Below, piece by piece: positions 7,170-13,382 of a DNA stretch of 15,944 nt. The notes under the pieces were generated by a model. The model was not told where the DNA came from. It saw nothing but the letters and a program-made list of their open reading frames with translations, and did not search any database. Source of the DNA: Thermotogae bacterium (GTDB taxonomy: Bacteria > Thermotogota > Thermotogae > UBA12178); contig QNAP01000013.1 of the NCBI GenBank assembly GCA_003641795.1, positions 1-15,944 on the forward strand, read 5' to 3'. How positions within the stretch are numbered: position 1 is the stretch's first letter; every line of letters starts with the position of its first letter. The position numbers and the translations under genes were made by a program.

Positions 7170-8075
7170 TCACCCCTTCAGCGCTATCAACGCGCTCAGC
7201 GCAATGGAAAGGAGTTTCGTCTCATCATTGTCAGCTCTGGATGTGAGAACAACGGGTACTCGAGCCCCCACAATGGAGCTTGCCACTTTGGCGTTAGCGA
7301 GGAAGACCATTGCCTTATAGAAAACGTTGCCCGCTTCTATGTCCGGCATGATCAACACATCGGCATCACCCGCAACAGGACTTTCTATACCCTTATGAAG
7401 CGCTGCTTCTCTGCTGACTGCATTGTCGAGAGCGAAGGGGCCGTCTACAACGCAATGTTTGAGCTGGTGACGATCCGACATCTTCGCCAGCGCGGCGGCG
7501 TCCAACGTTACGGGCATCTTGGGATTCACCACTTCGACCGCCCCAATGATCGCGACCTTTGGGGTATCGATACCAAGTATCTGAGCCACTCTCACCGTGT
7601 TTTCGATCATGTCCACCTTCTGCTGAAGGTCTGGAGAGATGATCATCCCTGCGTCAGAGACGATCAAGAGCTTGGGATAAGACGGTATCTCGAAAACGCT
7701 TACCATGGAGAGAGTCCTTCCAGTTCTGAGTCCATACTCCTTTTGGAGGACGAGAGACATTAGCTCGCCCGTCTTGATTTTCCCCTTCATGAGAAGATCC
7801 GCTTCTCCTTTAGAAATCGTCTCTACTGCCATCCTCGCCGCTTCAAGAGGGTCAGGGGCGTGGATCAGCCGCAGTTCGCTCAGATCCACGCCCAACGCCT
7901 CTGCCAGTTTCTCTGTCTCTTTGGTGTCCCCATAGAGGATAGACTCGGCGATACCCATACTCTGTGCTTCTGCAACGGATTTCAAGACGTTCTCGTCATG
8001 TCCCGCTACCACGGCAATCTTGACGGGTTTCCCAGAAGAACGTACAACATCGAAGAGCTCACCGAGTCTCCTCAT
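7170..8075 (-). CDS. ptb: Phosphate butyryltransferase
   Basis: This 301-residue member of the phosphate acetyl/butyryltransferase family exchanges CoA for phosphate on an acyl-CoA to give the acyl phosphate used by butyrate kinase. Typical segments include KIAVVAGHDENVLKSV, DLLMKGKIKTGELMS (the K-G-KIKT motif), VVDGPFALDNAVS, DVLIMPDIEAGNVFYKAM and the C-terminal VPVVLTSRADNDETKLLSIALS. The length is that of Ptb, shorter than full phosphate acetyltransferases. The ATG overlaps the upstream butyrate kinase stop by 4 nt. Being enclosed by two butyrate kinase genes strongly supports the assignment. Acyl chain specificity is unknown. Confidence 0.92.
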   Translation of the reverse strand: MRRLGELFDVVRSSGKPVKIAVVAGHDENVLKSVAEAQSMGIAESILYGDTKETEKLAEALGVDLSELRLIHAPDPLEAARMAVETISKGEADLLMKGKIKTGELMSLVLQKEYGLRTGRTLSMVSVFEIPSYPKLLIVSDAGMIISPDLQQKVDMIENTVRVAQILGIDTPKVAIIGAVEVVNPKMPVTLDAAALAKMSDRHQLKHCVVDGPFALDNAVSREAALHKGIESPVAGDADVLIMPDIEAGNVFYKAMVFLANAKVASSIVGARVPVVLTSRADNDETKLLSIALSALIALKG

Positions 8076-9163
8076 CCTTCCGTCTCCCTCCCTTGCACTG
8101 CCCTTTTGTAATCTTTCGCTTCCTCTTCCTCTTTAAGTACCCTCAACGCACCGAGAGCCAAGGCCTCCATCTCGAATTCTCCCGGCACCACCGCAACCAA
8201 ACCGAACTTTGAAACGTACTGTGTAATCATTTGAACGAAACGCTGACTATGAGCCATTCCACCCGTTATAACGATGGCATCGGGGTTAGTTCCCAATACG
8301 GCGCACATACCTCCGATTTCTTTAGCGATCTGATAGGCCATGGCTTCCAAAACCAGTCGGGCCTTTTCGGAACGTTCTGCTATGCTTAAAGCTTCGCGTA
8401 GATCGTTGGTTCCCAGGTACGCCACGAGTCCACCCTTACCCACAAACCTCCTTCTTAACTCTCTTGCTGAGTACTTTCTCGAGTACGCTATTTTCACCAC
8501 ATCGCCTACTGGCAGTTCACCAGTTCTTTCAGGGCTGAACGGGCCCTCATCGTTAGCGTTGTTGACGTCCACCATACGCCCGTTGAAATGTGCACTAACC
8601 GAAATACCCCCTCCCAAATGCACGATCACCATCTTCGACTTCTCATACGGTTGACCCAGCTCCACGGCGACCTTCCGAGCCACGGCTTTGGTATTGAGCG
8701 CATGGGAGTAGCTCTTTCTTTCTATGTCCGGAATACCTGAGAACCTCGCTTCGTCCCACATTTCGTCCACTGAGATAGGATCCGTGACAAAACATGGAAT
8801 GCCGTATGGTTTGCCCAGTTTATATCCGATGATCGCTGCGAGGTTGGAAGCATGTTCCACTGGAGCTCGATGCAAGAGATACTCCACCATGTATTCATCT
8901 ACTTTGTAAGTTCCGCCAGGGATCGGCTCGAGAATGCCACCACGTGCACCGATAGCGTTGAAATCTCTCACGCTGTATCCATGAGATCGCAAGAACTCCT
9001 CCACAGCAGCTCGCCTCATGGGTTCTTGATCTGTAATTCTTTCGAACCCGTCCAGTTCTTCTACCTTATGAGAGAGCTTCTCTTCACAGATACTTTTCTC
9101 GTCTTCAAATATGGCGACCTTGGTGGATGTCGAACCTGGATTTATGACCAATATTCTGTACAC
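8072..9163 (-). CDS. buk: Butyrate kinase (operon copy 2, promoter-proximal)
   Basis: This 363-residue paralogue of the kinase at 6005-7108 aligns with it without gaps over the first 200 residues, including VINPGSTSTKVAIFE (6-20) and HLGGGISVSAH. At residues 201-208 it reads NNANDEGP where copy 1 reads NNALDGDGP, so one residue is missing from a conserved loop near the active site; this suggests a different substrate range or rate. The open frame starts further upstream, inside the aminotransferase gene. The GTG at 9163 has GAGGTG 5 nt upstream and matches the family N-terminus. It lies 4 nt after the aminotransferase stop and overlaps the ptb start. Function as a kinase is likely, because the main motifs are intact. 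Confidence 0.9.
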   Translation of the reverse strand: MYRILVINPGSTSTKVAIFEDEKSICEEKLSHKVEELDGFERITDQEPMRRAAVEEFLRSHGYSVRDFNAIGARGGILEPIPGGTYKVDEYMVEYLLHRAPVEHASNLAAIIGYKLGKPYGIPCFVTDPISVDEMWDEARFSGIPDIERKSYSHALNTKAVARKVAVELGQPYEKSKMVIVHLGGGISVSAHFNGRMVDVNNANDEGPFSPERTGELPVGDVVKIAYSRKYSARELRRRFVGKGGLVAYLGTNDLREALSIAERSEKARLVLEAMAYQIAKEIGGMCAVLGTNPDAIVITGGMAHSQRFVQMITQYVSKFGLVAVVPGEFEMEALALGALRVLKEEEEAKDYKRAVQGRETEG

Positions 9164-9167
9164 ACTC

Positions 9168-10400
9168 TCACCTCGAAGGGACCTTCGCCTTCTTATACGC
9201 TTCCATTGCTCGCCGCATTCGTTCAACTCCCTCTCCAATCTCTTCCTTTGAAGGAAGGCAGTAAGAAACTCTCATGGTGTTCTGACCGCTCCCATCAACA
9301 TGGAACGCTGAACCCGGGATCCAGAGGATCTTGTGTTCTTTCCCAATTTCCAGCATCTCTAAGGTGTCGAAATCCTCGGGCAAGACAATCCAACTGAAAA
9401 GCCCCCCCTTTGGTCTTGTCCAGCGTGCACCGATATCAGATAAATGCCTTTCGAAGGCTTTCATCATGACGTCTTTCTTTTCGCGGTAGATTTCGAGCGT
9501 CTCTTTGAGCTTCGCGAGCATATCGTAGCGTTCCATATAGCGTGCAGCGATCCTCTGAGTCAAGCTGGGCGAACATAGATCCACACCTTGTTTTACCCGT
9601 ACCAACCTCGAAATCACCGATTCGTGAGCGATCACCAAACCTATCCTCAAACCCGGGCTCAGCACTTTGCTGAAGGTGTTGAGTAGAACCACCCTGTCCA
9701 TGCCGCCAAGTTTGAAGATGGATGGCACGTGTTCACCCTCGAAGCGGAGAGCACCGTAAGGATCGTCTTCGACGATGAAGAAGTCGAAGCGCTCTGCCAG
9801 CTCGAGAAGGTGTTTTCTTCTCTCCAACGAGAGGGTCACACCTGCAGGGTTGTGGAAGTTGGGAACAGTGTAAACGAATTTGAACCTTTGGAGTTCTTCA
9901 CTGGAGAGCGATTCTAACTTCTTCTCAAGAATCTCCGTTTCCATTCCATCCTCAGAAAGTGGAACCGTGAGAAATCTGGGATTTCTCATCTTGAAGGCCG
10001 AAACAGCCCCCAAGTAGGCAGGAAGACTTAGTGCCACGATGCTTCCTTCATCGAGAAAGGTCCTCGCAATCAGGTCGAGAGCTTGTTGCGATCCCACGGT
10101 GATCAACAAATTGTTTTCGGTCAGCCCCTTCAACCCTTCCCACCTTTCGAGGTACCTGATATACTGCGCCTTAAGAAGAGGATCGCCTTCCGTGGTCCCA
10201 TATTGTAAAGAGAATCTGTACTCTTTTTCAATCACTTCCTTCGCTATTTCAGCCAGCTCTTTTCTTGGAAAGGTTTCAGGATCGGGAACGCCCCCACCAA
10301 ATGAGATAAATCCTGGTTCGGAGGCAAATTTTAGAAGCTCCCGAATGATAGAAGATGTGATACCTTCGGCCAGTTTTGACAACTTGGATTTGTAATTCAT
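9168..10400 (-). CDS. PLP-dependent aminotransferase, class I/II
   Basis: This 410-residue fold-type I aminotransferase contains the PLP-lysine motif NTFSKVLSPGLRIG (Lys245), NFHNPAGV (Asn184), EDDPYG (Asp213, Tyr215) and a C-terminal MRVSYC arginine that would bind the substrate carboxylate. The N-terminal part (SFGGGVPDPETFP, LQYGTTEGDPLLK) is typical of the group that includes 2-aminoadipate, aromatic and branched-chain aminotransferases and the MocR catalytic domain; here there is no DNA-binding domain. The ATG at 10400 has GGGGGTG 5 nt upstream; the longer open frame upstream is non-coding leader. As first gene of the operon it would feed 2-oxoacids to the oxidoreductase, with 2-oxoglutarate as acceptor recycled by glutamate dehydrogenase. 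The substrate is inferred, not read. Confidence 0.9.
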   Translation of the reverse strand: MNYKSKLSKLAEGITSSIIRELLKFASEPGFISFGGGVPDPETFPRKELAEIAKEVIEKEYRFSLQYGTTEGDPLLKAQYIRYLERWEGLKGLTENNLLITVGSQQALDLIARTFLDEGSIVALSLPAYLGAVSAFKMRNPRFLTVPLSEDGMETEILEKKLESLSSEELQRFKFVYTVPNFHNPAGVTLSLERRKHLLELAERFDFFIVEDDPYGALRFEGEHVPSIFKLGGMDRVVLLNTFSKVLSPGLRIGLVIAHESVISRLVRVKQGVDLCSPSLTQRIAARYMERYDMLAKLKETLEIYREKKDVMMKAFERHLSDIGARWTRPKGGLFSWIVLPEDFDTLEMLEIGKEHKILWIPGSAFHVDGSGQNTMRVSYCLPSKEEIGEGVERMRRAMEAYKKAKVPSR

Positions 10401-10422
10401 GAATACACCCCCTTCATTGTAG

Positions 10423-10431
10423 TATATAGCA
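10423..10431 (-). promoter_or_regulatory. Candidate extended -10 of the catabolic operon promoter
   Basis: On the minus strand TGC-TATATA fits an extended -10 element (TGnTATAAT). It is followed after a short stretch by the GGGGGTG ribosome-binding site and the aminotransferase ATG, giving a leader of about 15-20 nt. No good -35 sits 16-18 nt upstream, so this would depend on the extended -10 or on an activator. A weaker alternative is TTGAAT/TAACCT further upstream (about 10558-10585). Confidence 0.35.
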
Positions 10432-10498
10432 ACATCGTGCCACACTCTTCTTCGTGCAGAAAAGCTGATCTGTAAGCTCTTCGATGAGAAAGATTACG

Positions 10499-10545
10499 TG
10501 CATATTATTGCACATATTGCGTTTTTTTGCATGCAATAATATGCA
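10499..10545. promoter_or_regulatory. Paired 14-bp operator-like inverted repeats
   Basis: TGCATATTATTGCA (10499-10512) is the exact reverse complement of TGCAATAATATGCA (10532-10545), with a 19-bp spacer. Each copy is itself a partial dyad, TGCA-N6-TGCA. The centres are 33 bp apart, close to three DNA turns, so two bound dimers would sit on one face of the helix. The spacer also contains another TGCA next to the right copy (10528-10531). It lies between the divergent promoters, and the adjacent XRE-cupin regulator is the obvious candidate ligand. The repeat is seen; its binding protein is inferred. Confidence 0.6.
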
Positions 10546-10600
10546 GTAGACACCATAGGTTAAGTCTCTGTATCGAAAATTCAACAACTAAACTCACGGA

Positions 10601-10629
10601 TTGACATGGTGGGGGTGGGGGGGTATAAT
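10601..10629 (+). promoter_or_regulatory. Full-consensus sigma-70 promoter with G-rich spacer
   Basis: TTGACA (10601-10606) and TATAAT (10624-10629) are separated by exactly 17 nt, giving a perfect vegetative promoter. The spacer is made only of G and T, with runs of five and seven G. Transcription would start near 10636 and give a leader of about 170 nt before the regulator gene at 10805. Confidence 0.8.
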
Positions 10630-10672
10630 GCCTATGAAACTCCTCATGTTTGTTAAGTATAAAAAACATTAA

Positions 10673-10755
10673 CTGTGGATTATTCGCTCCATGACCAACC
10701 TATCCAGGGACTTGAAAGAAATGGTAATTATTATCCACAGTGCTTTTAGGTTGGT
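10673..10755 (+). promoter_or_regulatory. Interleaved inverted repeats in the regulator-speDE leader (possible pseudoknot)
   Basis: CTGTGGAT (10673-10680) pairs with ATCCACAG (10733-10740), and ACCAACCTA (10694-10702) pairs with TAGGTTGGT (10747-10755). The order A-B-A'-B' is that of a pseudoknot in the leader RNA made from the promoter at 10601. It matches no riboswitch class that I recognise. Paired DNA operator arms are the alternative reading. It ends about 50 nt before the regulator start codon. Confidence 0.45.
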
Positions 10756-10804
10756 AAACTTTTACTGAACAAATAGGTCTTAAAAACAAAGCGGTGGTGA
10801 GTAA

Positions 10805-11338
10805 ATGCAACTGGGGGAAAAGTTACGCCGTCTCCGCCTGTCGCGGGGACTGACTCAGGAAGAACTTGCTACGCGAGCTGACGTAACGAGAAGTTTCATA
10901 TCACAACTCGAAACGAACAAGACATCACCATCACTCGATACGCTGGAAAAGATATTGCGCGCGCTTGGAAGCGATCTAAGAAGATTCTTCTCGGACTTCA
11001 AGGAAGAGAAGGTGATCTTCAAGAAGGAAGAACGAGTACCCATATACGACGAGCCAGAGGGTGTGCACTCGCAGATATTGATGACCGACGTGGAAACCAA
11101 GAAGATAGATCCCCTTTACGTTGTGTTAGAACCAGAGGCTGAAACAGAAGAAGAGGGATACCACGAAGGAGAAGAATTCGGCTTCGTAATCGAGGGGAAA
11201 ATCGAGTTATGGCTCGACGATACCAAGCACAAACTGGAAGCGGGTGACTGTTTTTACTACAAGGCGGATAAGAAGCATAAGGTTCGGAATCCCGATAAGA
11301 AAAAGAAAGCGGTGATTCTTTGGATAGAAATAGACTAA
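10805..11338 (+). CDS. XRE-family regulator with C-terminal cupin domain
   Basis: This 177-residue transcription regulator has an N-terminal XRE helix-turn-helix at about residues 6-61 (LRRLRLSRGLTQEELA, then VTRSFISQLETNKTSPSLDTL) and a C-terminal cupin at about 90-176 (YHEGEEFGFVIEG, GDCFYYKADKKHKVRN). This is the architecture of PuuR-type regulators, whose cupin senses a small ligand. Of the usual metal-binding cupin histidines only H120 and H158 are evident, so direct ligand binding without metal is possible. The start ATG has GGTGGTG 5 nt upstream. It is 28 nt before speD in the same direction and divergent from the catabolic operon. It may repress itself and speDE, and could also act on the divergent operon through the TGCA sites. 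The ligand is unknown; polyamine or amino-acid signals are guesses. Confidence 0.88.
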   Translation: MQLGEKLRRLRLSRGLTQEELATRADVTRSFISQLETNKTSPSLDTLEKILRALGSDLRRFFSDFKEEKVIFKKEERVPIYDEPEGVHSQILMTDVETKKIDPLYVVLEPEAETEEEGYHEGEEFGFVIEGKIELWLDDTKHKLEAGDCFYYKADKKHKVRNPDKKKKAVILWIEID

Positions 11339-11366
11339 GAAAATCACACGTGGGGAGGGATGTGAA

Positions 11367-11768
11367 ATGAAGGCACTTGGCAGGCACTTGATAGCGGAAT
11401 TCTACGATTGTAAACCGGACATTCTCGACAATGTGGTCCAAATCGAGAAACATATGAATCAAGCAGCGCTGAAAGCGGGCGCCGCGATAGTAAACTCGAC
11501 ATTCCACAAATTCGCTCCTTACGGTGTCAGCGGGGTAATCGTGATATCGGAATCGCACCTCACTATACACACGTGGCCGGAATACGGATACGCTGCGGTG
11601 GACCTCTTCACTTGTGGAGACGAGGTGGACCCGTGGAAGGCCTTCGAATATCTGAAAGAAGAGCTCGGCGCGAGACGAACATCGGTAGCGGAACATTTGA
11701 GGGGTGTCTACCAAGAAATTGGGATACCCGAATCCTCCCCACATAAGTTCGCGCCAGTAGCGGGGTGA
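11367..11768 (+). CDS. speD: S-adenosylmethionine decarboxylase proenzyme (class 1B)
   Basis: This 133-residue proenzyme cleaves itself to form a pyruvoyl cofactor and then decarboxylates S-adenosylmethionine, giving the aminopropyl donor for polyamine synthesis. The self-cleavage site is Glu62-Ser63 in VISESHLTIHTWPEYGYAAVD. Ser63, His68 and Cys83 occupy the same positions as the characterised Thermotoga maritima enzyme. The length is that of the bacterial class 1B form. The start ATG has GGGAGG about 8 nt upstream. It lies between the XRE-cupin regulator and speE, with only 6 nt to the speE start. Assignment is secure. Confidence 0.97.
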   Translation: MKALGRHLIAEFYDCKPDILDNVVQIEKHMNQAALKAGAAIVNSTFHKFAPYGVSGVIVISESHLTIHTWPEYGYAAVDLFTCGDEVDPWKAFEYLKEELGARRTSVAEHLRGVYQEIGIPESSPHKFAPVAG

Positions 11769-11774
11769 TATGAT

Positions 11775-12650
11775 ATGAGCACAACAAACGATCTCGATCA
11801 GAGCTCTCATATCTGGTTTAAAGAATTCTTTACAGGCAACACTTCGGGTCATTTCATGCTGGTCAAGCGCTTCCTGCACACAGAAAAGACGCAATACCAA
11901 CGTATAGACATATTCGACACCTATAGGTATGGCAGGGTCTTTGCTCTCGACGGTATTACCATGACCACGGAGATGGACGAATTCATGTACCATGAGATGC
12001 TTGTCCACGTTCCAATGTTTCTCCATCCCAATCCAAAGCGCGTGTTGATCATCGGCGGTGGAGACGGGGGATCGCTGAGAGAGGTTTTGAAACACGGTAC
12101 AGTAGAGGAAGCTATTCTGTGTGAGATAGATTTCAAAGTGATCGAGGCTGCACGTAAGTACTTGAAAAGCGCGGTGGAATTCGACAACCCGAGAGCGAAG
12201 ATCGTCAATGAAAACGGCGTGGAATTTGTAAACCATTTTAAGAATGCCTTCGATGTGATTATCGTGGACTCCACAGATCCAACGGCAGGAGAGGGTGGCC
12301 ATCTCTTCACAGAGAAGTTCTACAGATCCTGTTATGACGCTTTGACGGAAAACGGGGTCTTTTCCGCAGAAACGGAGAGCCCAGTGCTCGACCCGGGGTG
12401 GGTGAAGCTCGCCTATAAGAGGATAAAAAAGACGTTCCCTGTTACCAAACTATACCTTGGCTTTATGAGTACCTACCCGTCGGGATGCTGGTCCTATACC
12501 TTCGCCTCCAAAGGTATCGACCCAGTGAAAGATTTCGACTCGAAAAGGGTGGAAAAGTTCCAGAAAGATTTGAGGTATTATAATTCTGAAGTCCATATTG
12601 CGGCGTTCGCGTTGCCAAACTTCGTGAAGGAACTCATACAGGGACTTTGA
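11775..12650 (+). CDS. speE: Polyamine aminopropyltransferase (spermidine synthase)
   Basis: This 291-residue enzyme transfers the aminopropyl group from decarboxylated S-adenosylmethionine to a polyamine acceptor. It has the propyltransferase motifs: the IDIFDTYRYGRVFALDG N-terminal beta region, the cofactor loop LIIGGGDGGSLRE (91-103), acidic E117/D119, and VDSTDPTAGEGGHLF (164-178) with catalytic Asp165 and the gatekeeping loop. The length matches thermophile homologues. The start ATG lies 6 nt after the speD stop with GGGGTGA upstream. Putrescine is the usual acceptor; in thermophiles agmatine is also used in related enzymes, and the sequence does not settle this. It clearly works with speD. 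Confidence 0.95.
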   Translation: MSTTNDLDQSSHIWFKEFFTGNTSGHFMLVKRFLHTEKTQYQRIDIFDTYRYGRVFALDGITMTTEMDEFMYHEMLVHVPMFLHPNPKRVLIIGGGDGGSLREVLKHGTVEEAILCEIDFKVIEAARKYLKSAVEFDNPRAKIVNENGVEFVNHFKNAFDVIIVDSTDPTAGEGGHLFTEKFYRSCYDALTENGVFSAETESPVLDPGWVKLAYKRIKKTFPVTKLYLGFMSTYPSGCWSYTFASKGIDPVKDFDSKRVEKFQKDLRYYNSEVHIAAFALPNFVKELIQGL

Positions 12651-12670
12651 AGGGAGCGGAGGTGACAGCG

Positions 12671-12910
12671 ATGCCCATCTACAAGTACGTGTGCACCGTG
12701 TGTGAAAGGGAAGTGGAAGTCCTTCAAAAGATGTCAGACGAACCCTTGAAATACTGCCCGCACTGCGGCGGTAAGCTTCTCAAGACCATCGGTAACGTGG
12801 GCGTCGTTTTTCGAGGATCGGGCTTCTACGTGACAGACAACCGAAAATCAAATACCAAGAAAGTTGGTTCGAAATCCAATGGAAATGGCAAGAAGACGAA
12901 CAACGAATGA
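12671..12910 (+). CDS. FmdB-family zinc-ribbon protein
   Basis: This 79-residue protein begins MPIYKYVCTVC, the usual start of the FmdB-type zinc-ribbon family, with CxxC pairs at 8-11 and 29-32 (CPHCGG). It continues with the family's GVVFRGSGFYVTDNR segment and ends in a Lys/Asn/Gly-rich basic tail. The open frame reaches further upstream, but the ATG at 12671 has GGAGGTG 6 nt before it and matches the family start. It lies 20 nt after speE and is followed at once by a terminator-like hairpin. FmdB proteins are called putative regulators, but their function is not established. Linkage to polyamine synthesis may be only positional. Confidence 0.88.
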   Translation: MPIYKYVCTVCEREVEVLQKMSDEPLKYCPHCGGKLLKTIGNVGVVFRGSGFYVTDNRKSNTKKVGSKSNGNGKKTNNE

Positions 12911-13382
12911 GAGGGAGCGAGAGAATGGCTCCCTCGTTTCATCTTTACACCTGATTTTGGGCGAAATCGTCTTTCTACTGGGTCTCATGGGGGTGGCGGT
13001 GTACGCCGTCATAAATGTTCTGTCTCCAGTACTTAGAAACGTCTTCGAGGTAAGTGTTTACCAGGCAAAATGGGCGTTGGGGGCGGTGATCTTTCTTGGC
13101 CTCTCCGGCTTATTTTTCCAGTTTGGAGCTTTCATGAAGCAAACGAAGCGGTTTTCGTTCACGTTTTATTCCTTCGCGACATGCAACGCTGGTGCCTCAC
13201 TGTTGATACAGCTGGTGAAGATACTGAGGAGTGGATTCGAATGGATAGGAGTGGAATTTTTGAGCGATCAACCCTTCGCCCATGATTCCATCTTTATCAC
13301 CATGGGAATGGTGTCGCTGGTTTTCACAAGCCTTTTCTTCCTTTACAGTGCCATCGTGCTTTGGAAAGAAACGAAAGATTAA
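12885..13382 (+). CDS. Four-helix membrane protein, unknown function
   Basis: This protein of about 165 residues has four predicted membrane helices: ILGEIVFLLGLMGVAVYAVINVL, WALGAVIFLGLSGLFFQF, a third around FTFYSFATCNAGASLLIQLV, and IFITMGMVSLVFTSLFFLYSAIVLW at the C-terminus. The basic N-terminus suggests that it stays in the cytoplasm. I recognise no family. The start is uncertain. ATG 12885 overlaps the fmdB-type gene by 26 nt with a weak ribosome-binding site, TTG 12864 is possible, and TTG 12957 follows a 9-codon reading frame (12925-12954) that has a good ribosome-binding site. The gene lies downstream of a terminator-like hairpin, and its stop overlaps the convergent fliD stop within TTAA. 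That it is a real gene is likely, because the long hydrophobic pattern is not shared by other frames. Confidence 0.65.
   Translation: MARRRTTNERERENGSLVSSLHLILGEIVFLLGLMGVAVYAVINVLSPVLRNVFEVSVYQAKWALGAVIFLGLSGLFFQFGAFMKQTKRFSFTFYSFATCNAGASLLIQLVKILRSGFEWIGVEFLSDQPFAHDSIFITMGMVSLVFTSLFFLYSAIVLWKETKD
12911..12948 (+). terminator. Rho-independent-like terminator after the fmdB-type gene
   Basis: GAGGGAGC (12911-12918) pairs exactly with GCTCCCTC (12928-12935) around a 9-nt loop, starting at the base after the fmdB-type stop codon and followed by GTTTCATCTTT. The stem is strong but the T tract is interrupted, so partial termination is likely. It would end the regulator-speDE unit. Confidence 0.6.

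Larger units (their letters stand above)
10401..10804. other. 404-bp divergent intergenic regulatory region
   Basis: This gap separates the leftward catabolic operon from the rightward regulator-polyamine genes and holds no convincing gene. Seen in it: an extended -10 on the minus strand (10423-10431), two 14-bp TGCA-flanked sites in inverted orientation (10499-10545), a consensus rightward promoter (10601-10629) and a leader with two interleaved inverted repeats (10673-10755). Bases 10432-10498 and 10546-10600 show nothing I can name. Confidence 0.8.

Noticed and set aside
10634..10672. 12-codon frame at the start of the regulator-speDE leader
   Set aside because: Its ATG coincides with the predicted transcription start and lacks a ribosome-binding site. 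Its stop abuts the first repeat arm, so I note it as a possible leader peptide but cannot support it.
10691..10768. 25-codon frame inside the leader
   Set aside because: It has no ribosome-binding site at a suitable distance, and it spans the inverted repeats, which explain the sequence better.
11019..12302. 427-codon open frame on the minus strand
   Set aside because: It is antisense to the regulator, speD and speE, all of which carry intact family motifs and ribosome-binding sites. The translated protein is rich in Arg, His, Cys and Phe, shows no motif, and has no ribosome-binding site.
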